The notes under the pieces were generated by a model. The model was not told where the DNA came from. It saw only the letters and a list, made by a program, of their open reading frames with translations, and ran no database searches. A stretch of 64,000 nt of DNA, taken from Diogma glabrata (taxonomy: Eukaryota > Arthropoda > Insecta > Diptera > Cylindrotomidae). Made by a program: the position numbers and the translations under genes. Location: contig OY856187.1 of assembly GCA_963693315.1 (NCBI GenBank), positions 113,305,483 through 113,369,482 of the forward strand, in the 5' to 3' direction. Below, one piece after another: positions 11,226 through 22,043 of this stretch (within the stretch, counting starts at the first letter, position 1; each line of letters begins with the position of its first letter).

Positions 11226-11232
11226 TTCTACT

Positions 11233-14200
11233 ATTGTTTATACGATTAAAGACTCTCACATATACATCTTTTTAAAAGATGGTAAAATAGATCAACGACA
11301 AAGATACGTAAACTTAATTCTGGGAATAAGACAAAATACTAATTTTTTGTAAAAAAAATGTCAACCGTGTTAAACTTGCTTATTTTTAAACCCGTTTATA
11401 TTTGGATAGCCTAAGTATAAAACATTAGCGAATTAGACACAATTAACTTTTTTTTTAAGAGTGATTGTTTTGTCTTATTCGCACAAAGGAGTTTGCATAT
11501 ATTTGTTCTAGATTTGTTTTTCCATTCTGTTAAAAAAGACGGGTTTGTAAGAGACCTAAATATTTTTAACATTTTATTTAAATATTAAATATTTTTAATA
11601 ATATCAATTTAGTAAAATGTTATTTGTGGCAGGACTGTTCTTCTAAAAATGGACATTTATATGCAGAGTTTTTTTTGTTTCCTGAATCTGAAACTTTGGT
11701 ATATTTATGGTGTTGACGAATGAAAAAAACTAATTTTAGATTGTTTTTATTGATCTGCACCAAAACATACACCTTGCTGAAGTTTAATATTAATCGAGCA
11801 ACGGGTCTAGGAATATTTTCCTTCTGTATGTACAATATGTGATTGTTAATTTATGGCCAATTTTAGATAGCTTTCTAGAGCTTTTTGCCAGCATATTTGT
11901 AAATATTTTTTGGAAAAAATTTTGCAAAACAAGCAAAGCTTTTTTACAAGTGGTTAGCCTATCTTTTTTTAGTCTAGAAAATGAGTAGTCGAAAATCTTG
12001 GCGAGTGGCATATAAATTGAAAGGTGGGACCAAAACATGCACCGTGCTGAAGTTTGAAGTTAATCAAGTAACGGGTCTAGGTATGGCGACATATTTTCGT
12101 TTTGTATGTAAAATTTGTGATTGTCGATTTATGGCCAGTAGCAAGCGTCGTATTTTAAATAATTTCGATTACATGGATATTTGAAACTTTCTGCCAGCAT
12201 ATCTTTTCTTTTTTTGGGTGGAGTTATGTGGACATAAATTTTTGGTGTTGCGCGATTTTTCGGTACGAAATCGGCATTTGGCTACTAACTCTCACAAATT
12301 TCATTGAACTGAGTTTTAAAATGGAGTGTAATACGGGCCTATTTCGAATTTTACTCTAAAACAAGAATATTCACATCTAAAGAAATTCTCTAAATGATTT
12401 GCTATTTTATTTCGGTTCTGGCCTTATTTCAGTTCATTATATTGAAATAATTCATGTCAACAAACATAAAAATATTTATGTGTGGTCAATCAACCAGTTT
12501 TTAATATTTTCTCTAATACATGTTTCTTTCTACATAAATAATAAAAATTTTGTTATGTAAAGCTTTTGTCATAATACTATTTGTAGATACAATAATACGG
12601 TTGTTCAAATTTAGAAAAAATAAGCATGATTGTCTGCAGTTGTAGAGGAGAGTATTTTCTCGTTTGACTAGAATTGTTTATTGAGATGATATATGGAAAC
12701 GGTTTGACTAGCATTTTATATTGAGATGATATGGGAATATTTTATATATGTGTGCGATGAAATGTACAATTAAAAAGAAACAGACAAACAATCTTGCTAT
12801 ACATAATCGATCAAATGTTCGATCGGGGCATTACGTAAAATTTTTAATCAAGAAATAAGTTGTTTTCATAACAAACAGAAAACTATCGCTTTTATTTTAT
12901 AACAATAAAGTCTTTTATTCCAAATTTTATGAGCTAATTGTATTGCTAATAAGAATTTGTTAGAAATAATGTCGGGATGTGATATACATGGATAATGAAT
13001 GGCCTGCGCTTGTCGGTATAAGATTTTATCTAAAGTACTACAACATATTGTACCCGAAAAAGATAATAAAAAAATAATTTCGTATGGATGTAGGAAATTG
13101 TATAAAGGTGAAAATAAAACTAATGAATGTGTGAAAATAAAACTAATGTGGTGGATTTAATGCACAAGAAAACAAAGAAACAGTGACTGATAGTTTTGAT
13201 TATTAGACTGTTAATGCGATTGCAAGAGAATGATAACAATTTACATGGACTTGAAGTGGATCATCAGATATACTTATTGATGTAAGCTTGATGATTAAAT
13301 TTATATAAGTTTTGTGTGTTTTTTTTTGTTAAATTTAAAATTTTCGTTTGTCTAAATCTTAATTTCTGTTAGTGTAAATTTTATGTAAAGTAGTTGATAA
13401 GAGATTTGTAAGTGATATTCGTTTAAAAAAAGATTCAGTAGTTTACCATATTTCAATAATTTTTCTATTAAAAAGTTCAACGCTTTACAAATTCAATGAA
13501 ATTTGTGAGAGTTATTTGCAAGCATTTCAGAGCTAAATTCAATTTTTTCCTTGCACCAATATCAATACCAATAACATAGCAAATTTTGAGATTTTTTAAA
13601 AAAAGTCGAAATAAATCGATATACACTTCCAGAAAAATAGCCCAGTAATCCATGACAAACAAGCACTTTTCATAATAAACTTCCATGATAAACAAAATGT
13701 CTATGTTAAAATTTTGAAATTGTCGAAGAGTTTGTAACGACCGGCCCTATTACCAATTATAAATTTTAATAAAGGGAATAACGCTCTAAAAATTTTACCA
13801 TTAAATGTTTTTTTTTATTAATATTCATCATTAGTGTGAAGGTCGAACATAAATAAAAATTAAAAAATAGTGATGGAATGGAACAATGCAAGTGCAACAA
13901 GTCAAACAACAATTTTTTTTAAAATACTTTCTAAATCTCATTTTTGTGTGAGAGAGAAAAATATGCATATGCATACAAATGGCAAATTGATTGATTCGTT
14001 GCCTTACACAAGCTGTAACATTTGTTTTAAATTTGATTAAATCTTATTTTAATGATGGGGAAACTGGATCATGCGGTTGTTTAAATATTGATTAAATGTG
14101 GTCTTCTTTGACTTTCGCGTTGGTACGTATGCTAAAGGGAGTGTAATTAAAAACTTTATTACACTAATTTCTTATTCTTCAGCATAACTTTTTTTATAGT

Positions 14201-14484
14201 GAAATGATGAGGATGGGGTAGAAATAAATGATTGTATAGTTGATGAATGTATTGTTTTGATGTGAAAGAGAAATATTTGAAACATTAGCTATCGAAAGAA
14301 AAAATCTAAACAAAATGCTCGATCGAACATGACTTGTTGCACTAATAAATCTTTTTCGTTTTGTTTAAATAAAATGATATATTGCAATCGTGTAATGCGA
14401 ATACAAATAGAATGTATTAAAAAAGAAATAGAATAAAAATTAAATTTGTTCAAATTCTGTGATAAACTTTTGTTATAACAAAAG
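11233..14484. other. Duplicated non-coding DNA, copy A distal part
   Basis: This AT-rich sequence matches 53547-55324 and 57611-59115 of copy B. It contains an older internal direct duplication of about 160 bp (11750-11920 and 12030-12210) sharing ACGGGTCTAGG and GATTTATGGCC-type stretches; copy B has both units, so it predates the segmental duplication. A short frame at 11981-12184 crosses the second unit, but most of its differences from copy B change amino acids, arguing against selection on it. No gene is recognised. The transporter 5' exon and promoter could lie here. Confidence 0.6.
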
Positions 14485-15228
14485 CTCACTACAAATTTAC
14501 ATAAATGTAAATTTCGTCGCTTTAATAATGAAACAACGTATTCGCAAAAGTGTAGTTTCGAGATAATTGGGTTTAAAGATTTTTCGATTTTCTGATTTTC
14601 GTAAACTCGGCAGTACTATTGAATGAATAAAGATATTGAAAAAAAAATTTCTGCCAATTAATCTTGACTAATTTCCCTACAGCATATTAAAATTTCACAT
14701 TGGTACCTGCTGGCTTTTCTACCTAAAAAGAGGTGAAAAGTCAATCAGGTACCTTATACGTTATTTCATATTTCATATACGTTATTTCATTTTACATAAA
14801 AGTACGATTAAGTCTAAAACTAATTATTATAAAACTAACGCATAATATTCTTACAATTTTTTATTTATATGAACCGGCATATCATGTAGTAATGAATGAT
14901 GCTTATACAATATTTTAGATTTACCATTTCGTGTGGCGATCGTAATGTATGTAAAGTATACGACACTGATTTTACCCAAGTTATTATTCTGTAGGAATTG
15001 AAATATCGTACATGCATTTACGCTGTTTCAATATTTAACCGAATTAAAATTTGCATGTACGTTAATTAACAATATATTAATTTTCAACCCCAGTTATAAA
15101 AAAATTGGAAAATGTTAAAATGCCACTTTATAGACATCCTTATGGGGAATGCAGCGCACCCATTATATAAAAACAACGTATATATGGCATACGTTATTTC
15201 ATTATTAAAGCGACGATTTGTAGTGAGC
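14485..15228. mobile_element. TIR element (MITE) with palindromic insert in its left end
   Basis: The ends are inverted copies: CTCACTACAAAT on the left, and on both sides CGTCGCTTTAATAATGAAA followed by AACGTAT. The left end carries an extra palindromic TTACATAAATGTAA between the two blocks. No protein is encoded. Copy B keeps only a short TIR scrap (AAATTTGTAGTGA near 59115) at the equivalent point, suggesting the element was present before duplication and was mostly deleted there. Confidence 0.65.
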
Positions 15229-16377
15229 CTATGACACATAACAACAACAACACAACAAGAACAACTTAACAACATAACAGGAACAACTCACCTAATATTA
15301 TATGCCGTATTTTATTGTGACACTCGATGTAATTAGACATAATTTTATACATACATGTATTTATTTAATATAAAATATCTTAGGAAGAAGAATTTGATCA
15401 AATGTTAACTATCGCTTGAATAATAAAAAAAAGTAATTAATTTTGTGCTAATGAATTTTTAATTTATATTATTTAATTGATGAAATAAATCATTGTTTAT
15501 AATAAAAGTAATAAAAAAAAGTAAAGAGAGGTGTCAAGGGACATCCGGATGGACCGAAGTTCCTTTCGATTAATTACTGAAGGAATTGTAATAAAATTAA
15601 AAATCAAAAATCATAAATCACTCAAAATGATGACAATTTGATGACAAAAGGAATAGTTTTAATGTTCTATAAAAAAATAGACAAAAACAATAAAAAATAA
15701 ATATAGGGTCCGCGTTGAACCCCGAACCTTTCTCACAACCCACTACATCGACAATGACAACGAAACGTTTTTTATGTTCTAGCTAAAATACATTTTACAT
15801 ATTATGCCTAATATATTCTGTTTAGATAATTCAGTTGTTTCAGCCAAAGAGAACACGGCCATTATGAAATATTTCTCTATAGCAGGCTACAGACCTACAA
15901 TCAATTTGTCAATCAATTCGAAAACGCAAATAAACGAAATAAAATTTAGTGTAAAAATCCCTAAACTTTATTTCGTTTTCAATTGATTTATTTTGTTTTG
16001 CAAAGAAAGAACAAATCGATTTTATGAATTGTTTCTTTAATTTCTTATCAATAGAAAATATTTAAAAACAAAGAAAATTATGACTTAAATAAAAGTTAAG
16101 ATACAGAAGAAAGGAAACTTAAAATAATTTTTTTTAAATCCCTCCCTATGCATAAATTTAATTTTTAATTTTCCGAAATAAGAAAGTGAAAAATGAATTT
16201 AAACACTGAAATCTTAAAACTTATATTTTTTTAAGCTTGAAATAAATTAAATCTAAAATAATACGTCTATCCACTCCGAAAGCAAAGCATAAACTAAAAG
16301 AGAGAAAATATAAAATACTAAATAGAAAAGGGGGTATTCCAAGAAACAAAATAAAAGCTTACATAAAAATCGTCAAA
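15229..16377. other. Non-coding interval
   Basis: The AAC-rich run at 15231-15285 is the end of the duplicated unit. Beyond it the sequence is AT-rich without recognisable coding potential. The open frame at 15804-15986 resembles nothing known. The segment around 15838-15876 (CAGTTGTTTCAGCC and AACACGGCC) resembles one arm of the foldback at 44139-44223, so it may be a degraded relative. Confidence 0.5.
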
Positions 16378-17300
16378 ACATGTACAAGCAAACATCTGGT
16401 ACATCAACGGGGAGCAAACTAGCCCATTATTAAGCAATATATTCATGAGCAGAATGGAAATAGAAATGAAAGAAAGCTATATGTTATTTCCTAAGATGTG
16501 GCTTAGATACGTGGACGATGTTTTTTCTATAGTGAAAAGAAATGATTTGCCAACAATATTTCAATTCATTAACAATTATCATCCCTCAATTAAATTTACA
16601 TATGAAACAGAACAAAACAACATTTTAAATTTTTTGGATCTAAAAATTATAAGAAAAGACAACAATAGTTTAAAGTTTGAAATATACAGAAAACCTACAA
16701 ACACAAACCGGTATATCACAAACAACTCCTTTCATCATATAAGCCACAAAAAAGCTGCTTTTCATTCGATGGTCAACAGATTGTACAATGTTCCAATGGA
16801 AAAACCTGAGTTTGATGAAGAGGTAGAATATATACATAATGCAGCAATAGCCAATGGATTTTCAAAAAAATTTGCTGATCAAATAATGAAACAACACAAA
16901 AGAAAACATGAAACCTCTAAGCTATAAAAACTAAGCAAACTAAAGGAAAGTGTAATATCAAAAATTACCCTACCATTTTACCCAGCAATTACAAACAAAC
17001 TACAAAAAATTTTGTAAAAAGCATCAGATCGAGTACACAAATTAAAATACATTTAAACAATTATAAGGATAAAGAATGCAACAACTCCCGTTCAGGTATT
17101 TACCAAATCAAATGCCAAAACTGTGACAACACCTATATCAAACAAACGTTCAGAGAATTTGGCATAAGATTAATTGAACATAAGAAAGCCAACGGGAATA
17201 CATCTAGCGTGGCCCATCATATGAATGAAAACCAACATACAATAGTCTTGGATAAGTTCGACAACTGGCCATATCCGAGTACAGGTTAAGAGTCTAGAGC
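16378..17300 (+). pseudogene. Penelope-like retroelement remnant (reverse transcriptase and GIY-YIG endonuclease)
   Basis: A 5'-truncated and broken copy. The reverse transcriptase part shows YKQTSGTSTGSKL, then after a one-base frame break PLLSNIFMSRMEIEMKE, the catalytic YVDDVF, NILNFLDLKI, YRKPTNTNRYI and FHHISHKKAAFHSM; the open part is 16445-16927. After an in-frame stop it continues through TLPFYPAITNKL and, after further breaks, a GIY-YIG-type nuclease segment, SGIYQIKCQNCDNTYI then REFGIRLIEHKK (about 17085-17200). This RT plus GIY-YIG order defines Penelope-like elements. The upstream RT motifs are missing, so it cannot be active. Confidence 0.85.
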
Positions 17301-17313
17301 CTTAAAACTGTCA
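17263..17313. repeat. Short dispersed repeat, copy 1
   Basis: TGGCCATATC, GGTTAAG and CTAGAGCC recur in the same order at 24526-24576, on the far side of the hAT-like nest. This copy overlaps the end of the Penelope remnant, so it may be part of that element's 3' terminus. Confidence 0.5.
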
Positions 17314-18003
17314 AAAACAAAGCATTATAACGGCCGTTTGGGGCAAAATATGCAAACAAAATCTATAAATATTAATTATATGAATATATTTCTATGATTT
17401 TTTAAAAAGCCAGACATCTGCAATAAAAGGTTTTTTAGCTATCTGCAATAAACTGTGTGAAGTACAACGGCATTTAGCGGCACTCTCACGGTCGCATTTT
17501 TTCACTTACGCTAAAAATATTTTCTGGGTATGTTGCGGCAAACAGTCTCCAGTGGCGAATTATACCTTTAAGGGGCCTGAGGCGGAACAAAATTTTGGGG
17601 CCAAATTTAAGATTTTACCAAAAATTTTATATGTATTTCTGATAAAAAAATCATTTTTATTCTTTAAATTTTTTAATAAAAATAGAGAAAATTTGATAGA
17701 AAATTTAAAAGAAATCCAAAATCATTGATGAAAACTTAAAACTCAAATAAACTTCAAATACCCAAAAAATACTTATCTGGATTTTATGTTTTCATCAATA
17801 ATTTTGCGATTAATATAATAACAGCCCATTGCAAATAAAGTTTTAGTATTAATATTCATTCGTAACAGTGGAACTTTTCAAAATAAAATGTTTTTTCTTT
17901 TCAATTCTCTAAAAATTCTACACTTAAAGAACCCAATTTCTTGCCTAAGCCAATTTCTAGAGTTTCGCACAACATGATGCGCATAATTTTTCGTAAAAGC
18001 ATC

Positions 18004-18300
18004 ATTCGGAAAATGTTTTTACAAATTAATACAAACAAAGCATCTGGGCCTGATCGTATTCCCCCAATTATTCTTAATCCTTTGCTAAAGAGTTAGCACC
18101 AATCCTTACTATTTACTAAAATCTTTTATTTATCATATAAGAAAGGAGTTTTTCCCGAAATATGGAAAACAGCAAGCGTACAACCAGTTCCCAAAAAGGG
18201 TAGTAAGACTGATCCAATAAATTACAGACCAATTTCAATTTTATCGGTTGTTTCTAAAATTTTTGAGAAATACATTAATTTTAATATTATGAGCTTCTTA
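18004..18300 (+). pseudogene. Dead LINE, 5' piece (reverse transcriptase)
   Basis: Translation shows NKASGPDRIPPIILNPLL, a stop, then GVFPEIWKTASVQPVPKKG and DPINYRPISILSVVSKIFEK, the start of a non-LTR reverse transcriptase. The frame runs to SFL at 18300, where the TTA-flanked element inserted, and resumes in the same frame at 22862. The endonuclease and ORF1 are absent. Confidence 0.82.
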
Positions 18301-18570
18301 TGGCGTGTTCGATTTACGCAACTCGTGCGCACTAGTGCAAACTTTTTCAGTGCTTCAAATTCGGTTTATAAGTTTCACTACACTAGTGCAGTTATTAATG
18401 TTCGATTTACAAGTTTTATTGCTTTTTTTAAGTTTTCTAAGTTCGGTTCGGTGGGTAGCGAAATCCGAAATTCGACGTCCACGCCGTGCTGCCTGGTTAA
18501 TGCTGACAGAATTAGGTTGGTGTACCGGAGACAAGCAGGGTAAAAACTGCTTAGTCAATCATGGTACATC

Positions 18571-18702
18571 ATGGCGAATTGGCGCCTTAAAACCAATGCG
18601 ACTCAAGCGTCTGTTCTCCATGTTAGGGGCGGCTTGAAGCGGGCGTCTGTCTTGGATCAAGCGGCTCGCTATATAAACGTGTCAAAAGGTTGTTTCTGGT
18701 AA
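18571..18702 (+). CDS. Small ORF1 of the RTE element (43 residues)
   Basis: A 43-codon frame starts at the ATG at 18571, opening MANWRLKTN and ending GCFW before TAA at 18700-18702. It overlaps the beginning of the long frame, which is open from 18627 in a different frame. Short ORF1s that overlap ORF2 have been described in RTE elements, so this may be the functional start of translation for the element. It has no recognisable domain, and the call rests on position and context only. Confidence 0.45.
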   Translation: MANWRLKTNATQASVLHVRGGLKRASVLDQAARYINVSKGCFW

Positions 18703-21700
18703 CCTTAAGATGCAGAACGGACCCATTCACGACAATTTGGGTTGGGCCTAAGGTTAACACCCTAACCCCGGAAAAAAAATTATTTGTTAAATTTGGAAAT
18801 CAGAAAAGAAAAACAGACCCCGACAAAAACAACAGAATTTTACCTGGACGTGAAAAAGGACCAGACTACCGAATCGGAACGTGGAACGTGCGCAGCCTGA
18901 GCGCTCCTGATGCTCTTATAAGTCTAGAAACAGAGGCTGAGAGGTATGGGATGGATATCATAGCTCTGCAAGAAATTAGACAGCCAATAATCGGAAAACA
19001 AGATTTGGATAGTCACTCTCTATACTGTAGTGGTCATCCTTCTCGAAGAGAATTTGGAACTGGCTTTCTTGTTGGTGCACGCATACAAGAAGCCGTGATG
19101 AAATTCATCCCGGTCAGTGAGAGGATTTGCTACCTACGTGTACGTGGTACATATAACAATATTTCTCTTATTGCCGTGCATGCACCTACTGAAGCTAAGA
19201 CCGTCGACGAGAAGGATAATTTCTACATAGCGCTGGAAGAGGTTATGAAACAAACACCAACACGCGACTTCACTATGGTTCTTGGTGACTTTAATGGGCA
19301 GGTTGGAAGAGATATCTCTTATGGAAATGTGGTGGGCCCCAACAGTCTGCATTTGAATTCGAATGATAATGGTGAGAGAATGACTGAGTTTGCATTATCA
19401 AATAATTTGAGAATTGCCAGTACTTTCTTTCCGCACCGATCGATTCATAAGCAGACATTGGTCTCACCGAATGGAAACACTCGAAATCAAATTGATCACG
19501 TGCTAGTTACAGCACGTTTCTTTTCGAGTGTTCTGGATGTGCGATCCTTTAGAGGTGCATACATTGGAAGTGACCACTTTCTTGTATGTGCTAAAATAAG
19601 GTTCCACTTCCCAAACCCAAGCATTCCGAAATGCAATCAACGGAAACGATTTAACATCTCATCACTAAAGAATGCAGAAACAGAAGAGAAATATCAAAAC
19701 CATATTGCCGAAACATTAGAGAAATCAGAAACCATTAATGGAGACGTCGATAAGTCATGGTATTTCCTCAAAGATGCTGTTTTAAGCGCTGCTGAGGGAA
19801 TACTTGGACGACCACAAAACCACTCCCAGAAGCCATGGATGGATCAAGCATGTCTTGACGCTATTCAATACAAAAGAGATTGCTATCTGAAATGTCAGCA
19901 AGGGCGCAACACCAGGTCCACGAAGGAGAACTATAAACTGGCAAGACAAGCCGTTACTAAGTTATGTAGACAAACGAAGAGAGAATGGTGGAAGAGAAAG
20001 TGTGAGGAGATTGATAGCTTCAATAAGGAACATCAATCGCGTAACTTCTTTCAACAGGTTAAAACCTTAAAGAAGGGCCCTCAAACTAGATCGACTGCTA
20101 TTCAAAACGAAGATGGGGAGCTACAAGTAGACCTTAAAAATATTTTAGACACTTGGGCCACTTATTTTGAGAATCTTCTCAACTCAAGTGACCAGCAACA
20201 AGTCGGGCGACGAGCAAAGCTTATTCGTGCGTCAAAGGTACATGTAGACGAACCCACCAAAGAGGAATTCGATGCGGCGCTGTCAAAATTAAAATGCAAT
20301 AAAGCACCTGGTATCGACATTATAACATCCGAAATGATTGTACATGGTGGTGAAACTCTATCCTTAAGATTGTTTGAACTTGTTCAAATGATATGGAGGA
20401 CTGAAGCCATGCCACAGGACTGGAACACAGCTATGCTGATACCAATCCATAAAAAAGGTAATCGCCTACAATGTGCAAACTACAGAGGAATCGCTCTACT
20501 CTGCACAGCATATAAGATCTTTTCTTACATTTTGCTATCCAAAATCAATCCTTTTGCTGAACAACTGTTTGGAGAATATCAGTGTGGCTTCCGGCGGGGC
20601 CGAGGTACCACCGATGCACTTTTCTCGATAAGGATGATTTTGGAAAAGTGTCGAGAGTTCAACATACCAGTGCACCAACTCTTCATTGATTTCAGACAGG
20701 CCTACGACTCTCTCGAACGAGAGACTCTATGGTCTGCTCTGGTGTCAATGGGAATTCCTGGTAAACTGGTATCACTATGCAAAATGACAGTACAGAACTC
20801 TCAATGCTGTGTACGAGTAGAGAACGAAATATCAAGGTTTTTTAAAGTCGACTCCGGGTTAAGACAAGGTGATGCTATCTCTCCTATACTTTTTAATTTA
20901 GCCTTGGAATATGTGTGCCGTCAAAATAAACTGCCGACTAACAACAATATCTTGTCAATAAACTCAGTACAGATGATTGCATACGCTGATGATGTTGTCA
21001 TCCTCGGCCGAAGTGAAGCTGTTATGAGTGAGACTTTTAAGTCGCTTGAGAGTGGAGCTAGAAAAATTGGTCTGCAAATTAACTACAATAAAACCAAACA
21101 TATGAATGCTTCAAGAGAGTCTGAGAAGAAAGATTTGATGTGCGGCGATGAACAAATTGAGGGAGTTGAATCTTTTAAATATTTGGGATCAATGCTTGAC
21201 TCAAACAACAGCATACTTACAGATATAAAAGCTCGAATCGCTGCAGGTAATCGAACTTTCTACTCAATCAAACCTCTCCTTGGATCTCCGTATGTATCAA
21301 CTAACACCAAGCTCAAGTTATACAAGACATTGATTAGACCGGTTGTGATGTATGGGTCACAAACGTGGACCCTTACACAAAATGACGAATCGCATTTATC
21401 TGTATTTGAGCGTAAGATCCTACGCTACATTTTTGGTCCACTTAAGACAGACGATGGAGAGTATAGAACCCGGTATAACTTTGAGATCAGAGACCTTCTT
21501 GAGGGTCCTGATATAATAGGTTGTATCCGTTCTAATAGGATTGCTTGGTTTGGGCATGTTCTACGAGCCGATTCACAGTCTGGAATGATTAGAAAAATGT
21601 ACGTTAGTACCCCAGGGAGTGGGCGACCGCGAGGTAGACCACGACTACAATGGGAGACTGACGTAATAAACGACCTTAAAAAAATCGGCTGCCATGGTAA

Positions 21701-21776
21701 TTATGTCGCTGTTGCGAATGACCGTGGTGAATATTCGAAGCTGATTAGCCTGGCAACGCTCCTACATGGAGCATGA
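18690..21776 (+). CDS. RTE endonuclease and reverse transcriptase polyprotein
   Basis: The frame of about 1028 residues is intact. The APE-type endonuclease shows YRIGTWNVRSLSA, LQEIRQ, LGDFNGQVG, QIDHVLV and GSDHFLV. The reverse transcriptase shows NYRGIALLCTAYKIFSYIL, GFRRGRGTTDALF, LFIDFRQAYDSLER, SGLRQGDAISPILFNLALEY and catalytic YADD (IAYADDVVIL). The C-terminus has YGSQTWTLTQNDE, RIAWFGHVLR and GRPRGRPRLQWE, as in insect RTE-type proteins. There is no ATG between the upstream stop at 18624-18626 and the endonuclease; the first in-frame ATG is already inside that domain. The start given is a TTG. Translation probably begins at a non-AUG codon or by coupling or frameshifting from the 18571 ORF. 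Confidence 0.9.
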   Translation: MFLVTLRCRTDPFTTIWVGPKVNTLTPEKKLFVKFGNQKRKTDPDKNNRILPGREKGPDYRIGTWNVRSLSAPDALISLETEAERYGMDIIALQEIRQPIIGKQDLDSHSLYCSGHPSRREFGTGFLVGARIQEAVMKFIPVSERICYLRVRGTYNNISLIAVHAPTEAKTVDEKDNFYIALEEVMKQTPTRDFTMVLGDFNGQVGRDISYGNVVGPNSLHLNSNDNGERMTEFALSNNLRIASTFFPHRSIHKQTLVSPNGNTRNQIDHVLVTARFFSSVLDVRSFRGAYIGSDHFLVCAKIRFHFPNPSIPKCNQRKRFNISSLKNAETEEKYQNHIAETLEKSETINGDVDKSWYFLKDAVLSAAEGILGRPQNHSQKPWMDQACLDAIQYKRDCYLKCQQGRNTRSTKENYKLARQAVTKLCRQTKREWWKRKCEEIDSFNKEHQSRNFFQQVKTLKKGPQTRSTAIQNEDGELQVDLKNILDTWATYFENLLNSSDQQQVGRRAKLIRASKVHVDEPTKEEFDAALSKLKCNKAPGIDIITSEMIVHGGETLSLRLFELVQMIWRTEAMPQDWNTAMLIPIHKKGNRLQCANYRGIALLCTAYKIFSYILLSKINPFAEQLFGEYQCGFRRGRGTTDALFSIRMILEKCREFNIPVHQLFIDFRQAYDSLERETLWSALVSMGIPGKLVSLCKMTVQNSQCCVRVENEISRFFKVDSGLRQGDAISPILFNLALEYVCRQNKLPTNNNILSINSVQMIAYADDVVILGRSEAVMSETFKSLESGARKIGLQINYNKTKHMNASRESEKKDLMCGDEQIEGVESFKYLGSMLDSNNSILTDIKARIAAGNRTFYSIKPLLGSPYVSTNTKLKLYKTLIRPVVMYGSQTWTLTQNDESHLSVFERKILRYIFGPLKTDDGEYRTRYNFEIRDLLEGPDIIGCIRSNRIAWFGHVLRADSQSGMIRKMYVSTPGSGRPRGRPRLQWETDVINDLKKIGCHGNYVAVANDRGEYSKLISLATLLHGA

Positions 21777-21906
21777 ACGCCGTAAAAAAAAAAAAAAGTT
21801 CGGTTTATTAGTTTAGTACATAAAAACTAACAGAGTTTGCACTTTTTTCAACTGTCAAATAGAGTGAGTTTTTTGAAATTTTGTATTTAAATAATAAATG
21901 CAAATA

Positions 21907-22038
21907 ATGAATCAAAACCGAAAGTATCTTGTGGTTAATGAACTTTTAACAAGTTTAGATTCATCTGATGATGAAATGGAAGCAATTTGTGCAACTACAT
22001 GGAAAAGCGGAACTTATGTAAAATTGTTAACTTCGTAG
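21907..22038 (+). CDS. Small frame in the TTA-flanked element, possible transposase N-terminus
   Basis: A 43-codon frame begins MNQNRKYLVVNELL and contains the acidic stretch SLDSSDDEMEAI. It stops at 22036-22038, just before the MITE at 22044. An acidic leader of this type can precede Harbinger-type nucleases, and the element's ends are Harbinger-like, so it could be a stub of that protein. No catalytic domain is present and the assignment is weak. Confidence 0.25.
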   Translation: MNQNRKYLVVNELLTSLDSSDDEMEAICATTWKSGTYVKLLTS

Positions 22039-22043
22039 AAGTA

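Larger units (their letters stand above)
5777..11232. mobile_element. Copy-A-specific insertion block with terminal inverted repeats
   Basis: Copy B runs straight across this position (joint near 53547), so the whole block is extra in copy A or lost from copy B. Its outer sequence has inverted ends: TGTAACACATGCGTAAAA at 5781-5798 and the reverse complement of TGTAACAAGTGCGTAAAA at 11089-11106. They match at 16 of 18 positions, with matching T/A runs outside. Without the LINE nested in it, the TIR-bounded part is about 1 kb and encodes nothing recognisable. The hairpin at 11116-11225 lies just outside the right TIR. No clear target duplication was found. Confidence 0.6.
1..15285. repeat. Segmental duplication, copy A
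   Basis: This stretch aligns in the same orientation with 48249-59205, usually with only a few differences per 60 bases. The matching parts are 1-5776 with 48249-53546 and 11233-15285 with 53547-59205. Large gaps in the match are the 1271-2226 MITE, the 5777-11232 insertion block and the 14485-15228 element, all present here and absent or nearly absent from copy B. The left end lies outside the window. The right end is near the AAC-rich simple sequence at about 15240-15285. Both transporter genes lie inside the duplicated unit, so the event duplicated the gene with its introns and upstream DNA. Confidence 0.9.
18449..21795 (+). mobile_element. RTE-clade non-LTR retrotransposon, apparently full length
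   Basis: This 3.35-kb element is flanked by a 10-bp duplication, AAGTTCGGTT, at 18439-18448 and 21796-21805, and ends in a run of A residues at 21784-21795. It has one long endonuclease plus reverse transcriptase frame and a 5' leader with a small ORF. Its G+C content is visibly higher than that of the surrounding DNA, so it has not adapted to local composition. Size and layout fit the RTE clade. No disabling mutation was seen. Confidence 0.87.

Noticed and set aside
11113..11352. 79-residue open frame across the 11116-11225 hairpin
   Set aside because: The sequence is an inverted repeat and the frame exists because of the palindrome; such frames recur wherever the element inserts.
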